Positions 60,976-64,000 of a stretch of 64,000 nucleotides of DNA are shown piece after piece; the first letter of the stretch is position 1, and the number at the start of each line of letters is the position of its first letter. The stretch covers positions 186,001 to 250,000 of the forward strand of contig NZ_BBYF01000005.1 of NCBI RefSeq assembly GCF_001894745.1. The letters run 5' to 3'. Made by a program: the position numbers and the translations under genes. This DNA is from Paenibacillus sp. NAIST15-1 (GTDB lineage: Bacteria; Bacillota; Bacilli; Paenibacillales; Paenibacillaceae). The notes beneath the pieces are model-generated. The model was not told the DNA's origin, did not search any database, and saw nothing but the letters and a program-made list of their open reading frames with translations.

Positions 60976-61661
60976 CCCCTATACACCTCCCTCATCACGT
61001 CAATGACGGATTTCCCTTCTGTCGTACGCATGTCCTCGCAGTCAAAGGCAAGCTGAACCGTCCCATTCTGCAGGAGAATCGCCTTATCGATCAAATGCTC
61101 CATATCGTCTATTTCATGTGTCGTCAGAAGTACGCCCCGCTCCTCGATAAGATCCGACGAGAATACTTCAGCAATGATCTCGCGGCTAAACATATCAATG
61201 CCTGAGAATGGTTCATCCATTAAGATATAATCCGTACCCTGCGATAAACCAAGCAGCAGACTATATTTCGCAGCAGTCCCTTTGGACAGATTACCTACGC
61301 GCTCCGACCGATCCAATTTGAAAAAATCCAATAATTCCTTCGCTCGCGCCTCATTCCAATTCTGGTAGAAATCTTTCATAAATTGCATCCCGTCTGACAA
61401 CTTCATCCCCATAGGTACTGTCGGATGATCTGGTACAAAAGCTACCTTCTCATACATCGCTGGCCCAACAGACTTGCCATCAATGCGAATCGTGCCGCTC
61501 TTTGGTGGGATAAGTCCCATAATTGATTTCAGAATCGTGGATTTCCCAGCTCCATTGATTCCGATCAGGCATGTAATCTGCCCCTTTTCGGCTGTTAAGG
61601 ATATACCGTTCAGCACCTTGCGCCCACGATAACGTTTATGTAAATCGACAACCTCAATCAT
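60972..61661 (-). CDS. ABC transporter ATP-binding protein (YtrB-like)
   Basis: This 229-residue ATPase has Walker A Gly-Ile-Asn-Gly-Ala-Gly-Lys-Ser-Thr (about 35-43), a degenerate signature Leu-Ser-Lys-Gly-Thr-Ala-Ala-Lys, Walker B ending Leu-Met-Asp-Glu-Pro-Phe-Ser-Gly-Ile-Asp and the switch His in Thr-Thr-His-Glu. Phe-Val-Pro-Asp-His-Pro-Thr after the Q-loop region is typical of the YtrB/BcrA branch. I chose ATG at 61661 because AAGGGGGG precedes it; the longer 241-codon frame overlaps the GntR gene further and has no site. It overlaps the GntR stop by 8 bases. Confidence 0.9.
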   Translation of the reverse strand: MIEVVDLHKRYRGRKVLNGISLTAEKGQITCLIGINGAGKSTILKSIMGLIPPKSGTIRIDGKSVGPAMYEKVAFVPDHPTVPMGMKLSDGMQFMKDFYQNWNEARAKELLDFFKLDRSERVGNLSKGTAAKYSLLLGLSQGTDYILMDEPFSGIDMFSREIIAEVFSSDLIEERGVLLTTHEIDDMEHLIDKAILLQNGTVQLAFDCEDMRTTEGKSVIDVMREVYRG

Positions 61662-62076
61662 CAGAGTTCCCCCCTTCTGCTTGGTTCGTACGCGCACGTT
61701 CCTCTACATACTTCGCTCGGACAAGATCCAGCAGTTCATCGACAGGCACATCAATTCTCCCTACTGTCACGACAAAAGCCTCTACTGCATCTTCTATAAG
61801 TTCCGAACGAATTGCTCGCAGAATATCCGCTTCTTCCGTAATCCGACTCGGTGAGTTCCCTTCCGTTATAATCAACCGCTGCTCCTCCATTTCCTTGTAG
61901 GCTTTTTGCGCCGTATTTGGGTTTATTTTGAGCAATGCTCCGAGCTCTCTGCGGGAAGGAATAACCTGCCCTGCCTTTAATCGGCCTGTTGCGATCCGCT
62001 CCTTGAAATGCCTTACAACTTGCAAATAGACAGGGTCACGGTTATTAAAGACCACACTCGTCCACCCTTCATTCAT
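61654..62076 (-). CDS. GntR family (YtrA-type) regulator
   Basis: This 140-residue protein has the YtrA form: Phe-Asn-Asn-Arg-Asp-Pro-Val-Tyr-Leu-Gln-Val near residue 15, a winged helix (about 30-80; Pro-Ser-Arg-Arg-Glu-Leu-Gly-Ala-Leu-Leu and Asn-Pro-Asn-Thr-Ala-Gln-Lys-Ala-Tyr) and a short helical C-terminus. ATG at 62076 follows GAGGGGTGATC. It is the first gene of a five-gene operon (regulator, ATPase, permease, outer protein, small protein) and should be repressed through palindromes that overlap its promoter. The signal is probably cell-envelope related by analogy. Confidence 0.88.
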   Translation of the reverse strand: MNEGWTSVVFNNRDPVYLQVVRHFKERIATGRLKAGQVIPSRRELGALLKINPNTAQKAYKEMEEQRLIITEGNSPSRITEEADILRAIRSELIEDAVEAFVVTVGRIDVPVDELLDLVRAKYVEERARTNQAEGGNSDD

Positions 62077-62104
62077 CTCTATGATCACCCCTCGCATTTA
62101 TCGC

Positions 62105-62174
62105 CAAGTGTGTGTACTATGTAGTTCATACACTTCATGGGTGTATTATGCCCGTAATACACAACGAATGTCAA
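62105..62174 (-). promoter_or_regulatory. YtrA-type promoter with overlapping palindromes
   Basis: On the minus strand TTGACA (62174-62169) and CATAAT (62150-62145) are 18 bases apart. GTGTATTA-N6-TAATACAC (62141-62162) is a perfect palindrome covering the -10 element. A second, partly symmetric element AAGTGT-N18-ACACTT lies at 62106-62135, close to the transcription start. Both share GTGTA/TACAC half-sites with the operators upstream of the other GntR gene at 54.4 kb. Confidence 0.78.
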
Positions 62175-62335
62175 TAGTTAGATTTTATCCCTTTCTCTAA
62201 TTGTCAGCACGAACCTACCCACTTTTCGATTTGTTGCCAATGTTCGTCTCTCTTTTTGCGTATATGGTACCTGTGAAATTGATAGGAGAAGCGTCCTTTT
62301 TTATTTGAAAAAATATTTCATCTTTTAAAAATATA

Positions 62336-62365
62336 TTGAAAATTTTAATCGAAAGATAATATAAT
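62336..62365 (+). promoter_or_regulatory. SigA-type promoter of the amidase gene
   Basis: TTGAAA (62336-62341) and TATAAT (62360-62365) are separated by 18 bases, about 125 bases before the amidase start. The leader contains a very short ATG-TGG-ATG frame near 62417 but nothing else recognisable. Confidence 0.65.
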
Positions 62366-62488
62366 AGTTACCAATCCCCATATTATGGAATGGTGGTGAT
62401 AAATAAGGTAGCGCAAATGTGGATGCCAATTGTGTTTTGAAAGCGGTGTCATCTTGTCTTATTGATTATCATTTTGGGAGGGAAATAA

Positions 62489-64000
62489 TTGAAACGACTT
62501 CAAACAATCCAATGGAAAAAGCTATCGCTCACTCTCACTGTCGCCTCATTGGCGGCCGCAGGATTTGCGCCTTCGCTGCCTGCTCCATTCAATGTTGTAC
62601 CGTCTGTCTATGCAGAGCAAGTCAAGTCGAATTCGCAGCAGCTGCAACAAGCCTTCGAATCTGCAGCGAAAGAATTCGGAGTACCTGTGAGCATTCTGAT
62701 GTCCGTCTCCTACAACCTGACACGGTGGGAGCAACATAATGGTGAACCAAGCACATCTGGTGGCTTCGGCGTTATGCATTTGACCGACATACCGAAGCAG
62801 CAGCCAGAGGAACAGAATGCAACCGCTGAACAAGGCAGCACATCGGATTCGCTTGATGATCCAAGCCATCATACTCTTGCTGCAGCATCTCAACTCCTGA
62901 AGGTAAATCCAATCTTTCTGAAGAAGGATCCAGTAGAGAACATTCGAGGCGGAGCTGCGCTGCTGGCAAAATATGCGAAGGACATTGCAGGCAAACTGCC
63001 GGTAACGGAATCCGATTGGTATGGTGCTGTTGCCAAATATAGCGGCTCTCAAGAATTGTATTATGCACAGGATTTCGCCGATCAAGTGTTCCACACGATA
63101 CAGCAAGGGATCGCACGGCAAACTCCGGAAGGTCAGGCGCTGCGCCTCACATCCAAGGAAGTAAAGCCAAACCCAGCCACTTTACAGAGTCTGCAACTGC
63201 ATTCAACCATTTCAAGCAGCGCTGATTGCCCTTCCCTACTACCTTGCAGGTCTATTCCTGCAGCCTATCAGCAGAACGGGGATGACCCGTCAGACTATTC
63301 CAATTATGATCTTGCAGACCGTCCTAAATTCGGGCCAGATATTCGCTTTATTGTCATTCATGATACGGAAGAAACATATCGAGACACCATTGGCATTTTT
63401 GCAAATCCGAAGAAGAGCGTGGCCGCCCACTACGTTGTTCGCTCATTTGATGGCGATGTAACGCAAATGGTTAACAACAAAGACGTGCCATGGCATGCAG
63501 GCAACTATTACTTCAATATGCACTCCATCGGCATCGAGCATGAAGGCTATGCGATGGAAGGAGCAACCTGGTACTCCGAACGGCTTTATCGCTCATCTGC
63601 CGCACTCGTTAAATATTTGGGAGAGAAGTATGATATTCCGCTGGATCGAGCGCATATCATTGGGCACAACGAAATTCCGGGGCTTACTCCGAAGCGAACA
63701 CCGGCAATGCATCAGGATCCCGGTCCATTCTGGGATTGGGAGCATTATATGGAGCTGGTTGGAGCACCACTTGGCGCCACGCATAGCCTCAAGGACATCG
63801 TGACAATCAAGCCTAATTTTAAGAGTAATTTACCTGAAGTTCAGGATGCTCCGCTCCAGCCGACGAACTTCGTTTATCTGTATAAGGAGCCGCAGTTTGA
63901 TGCGGATTTAATTGATGACCCTGCCCTTGCCGTTCAGAACAAGAAAGACGGACTGAGCATAGGCGCTAAAGCTACGACAGGGCAAACCTTCTCGCTCGCA
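62489..64000 (+). CDS. Secreted N-acetylmuramoyl-L-alanine amidase (partial, runs off window)
   Basis: The frame is open from TTG at 62489 to the last base (504 codons), so the C-terminus is missing. GGGAGGG precedes the TTG. A signal peptide (about 1-42) is followed by a lysozyme/transglycosylase-like helical region (about 55-210) and a zinc amidase (Amidase_2) domain: His291 in Ile-Val-Ile-His-Asp-Thr-Glu-Glu, Trp-His-Ala-Gly, His393 in Ile-Ile-Gly-His-Asn-Glu-Ile-Pro-Gly and His408-X-Asp410 in Met-His-Gln-Asp-Pro-Gly. The enzyme should cut the bond between MurNAc and L-Ala in peptidoglycan. Residues beyond 460 look like the start of a further domain, perhaps SH3-like. A role in wall turnover is likely. 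Confidence 0.88.
   Translation, partial: MKRLQTIQWKKLSLTLTVASLAAAGFAPSLPAPFNVVPSVYAEQVKSNSQQLQQAFESAAKEFGVPVSILMSVSYNLTRWEQHNGEPSTSGGFGVMHLTDIPKQQPEEQNATAEQGSTSDSLDDPSHHTLAAASQLLKVNPIFLKKDPVENIRGGAALLAKYAKDIAGKLPVTESDWYGAVAKYSGSQELYYAQDFADQVFHTIQQGIARQTPEGQALRLTSKEVKPNPATLQSLQLHSTISSSADCPSLLPCRSIPAAYQQNGDDPSDYSNYDLADRPKFGPDIRFIVIHDTEETYRDTIGIFANPKKSVAAHYVVRSFDGDVTQMVNNKDVPWHAGNYYFNMHSIGIEHEGYAMEGATWYSERLYRSSAALVKYLGEKYDIPLDRAHIIGHNEIPGLTPKRTPAMHQDPGPFWDWEHYMELVGAPLGATHSLKDIVTIKPNFKSNLPEVQDAPLQPTNFVYLYKEPQFDADLIDDPALAVQNKKDGLSIGAKATTGQTFSLA

Noticed and set aside
1..64000. CRISPR arrays, tRNA or rRNA genes, insertion sequences
   Set aside because: No regularly spaced repeats, cloverleaf-like or rRNA-like sequence, or transposase-like protein was noticed; a covariance-model or IS search could not be run.

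Overview
The window looks like a chromosomal segment of a Paenibacillus-type Firmicute (family Paenibacillaceae). The evidence is AGGAGG-type ribosome binding sites with TTG and GTG starts, YtrA-type GntR/ABC operons, an ECF sigma factor with a DUF4179-type anti-sigma factor, SUKH/DUF4375-type proteins, a chitin-active AA10 monooxygenase and a large PKS-NRPS locus. Base composition is moderate. No rRNA, tRNA, CRISPR array or recognisable transposase was seen. Species cannot be assigned from sequence alone.

Layout. Positions 1-9.9 kb hold ordinary accessory genes: a small secreted Cys protein, a 14-TM drug exporter, an ECF sigma/anti-sigma pair, a GNAT, a DJ-1-like protein with a divergent Lrp regulator, a SUKH protein, and a nitroreductase/monooxygenase pair divergent from a MarR regulator. 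Positions 9.9-17 kb hold SUKH/DUF4375/DUF1963-type proteins, including a tightly packed six-gene minus-strand operon with no toxin gene in sight. Positions 17.2-19.8 kb form a MerR-GNAT-hydrolase operon behind a classic 19-bp-spacer promoter with a perfect palindrome. Positions 20.3-26.4 kb are one AT-rich gene for a 2037-residue helical-repeat protein with two PIN-like segments, a conflict-system candidate. A decayed copy of the hydrolase 3' end lies beyond it, so the big gene sits between a gene and the remnant of its paralogue.

Positions 27.5-28.9 kb encode a secreted AA10-FnIII-FnIII-CBM5 chitin monooxygenase. Positions 29-34 kb (minus) encode a response regulator, a histidine kinase, an ABC ATPase and an FtsX-type permease. 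Divergent from these, 34.3-49.7 kb (plus), are two overlapping giant genes with domain order FAAL-ACP-KS-AT-ACP-AMT-C-A-PCP followed by C-A-PCP-E-TE. Read colinearly, they would prime a fatty acid, extend it once with malonate, transaminate the beta-ketone, add a Thr-like and then a Leu-like residue, epimerise the latter and release. The product would be a beta-amino-fatty-acyl dipeptide. The divergent two-component/ABC cassette is a plausible sensing, export or self-protection module for it.

Positions 50-64 kb hold a secreted protein of unknown function, a BcrA-like ABC operon under a GntR regulator that appears to start with CTG, an ECF sigma factor fused to a DUF1835-type domain, a MarR/serine-hydrolase divergent pair with a perfect 11-bp palindrome, a second YtrA-like GntR/ABC operon, and the start of a secreted cell-wall amidase that runs off the end. 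Several intergenic palindromes are strong regulator-site candidates and are listed individually.
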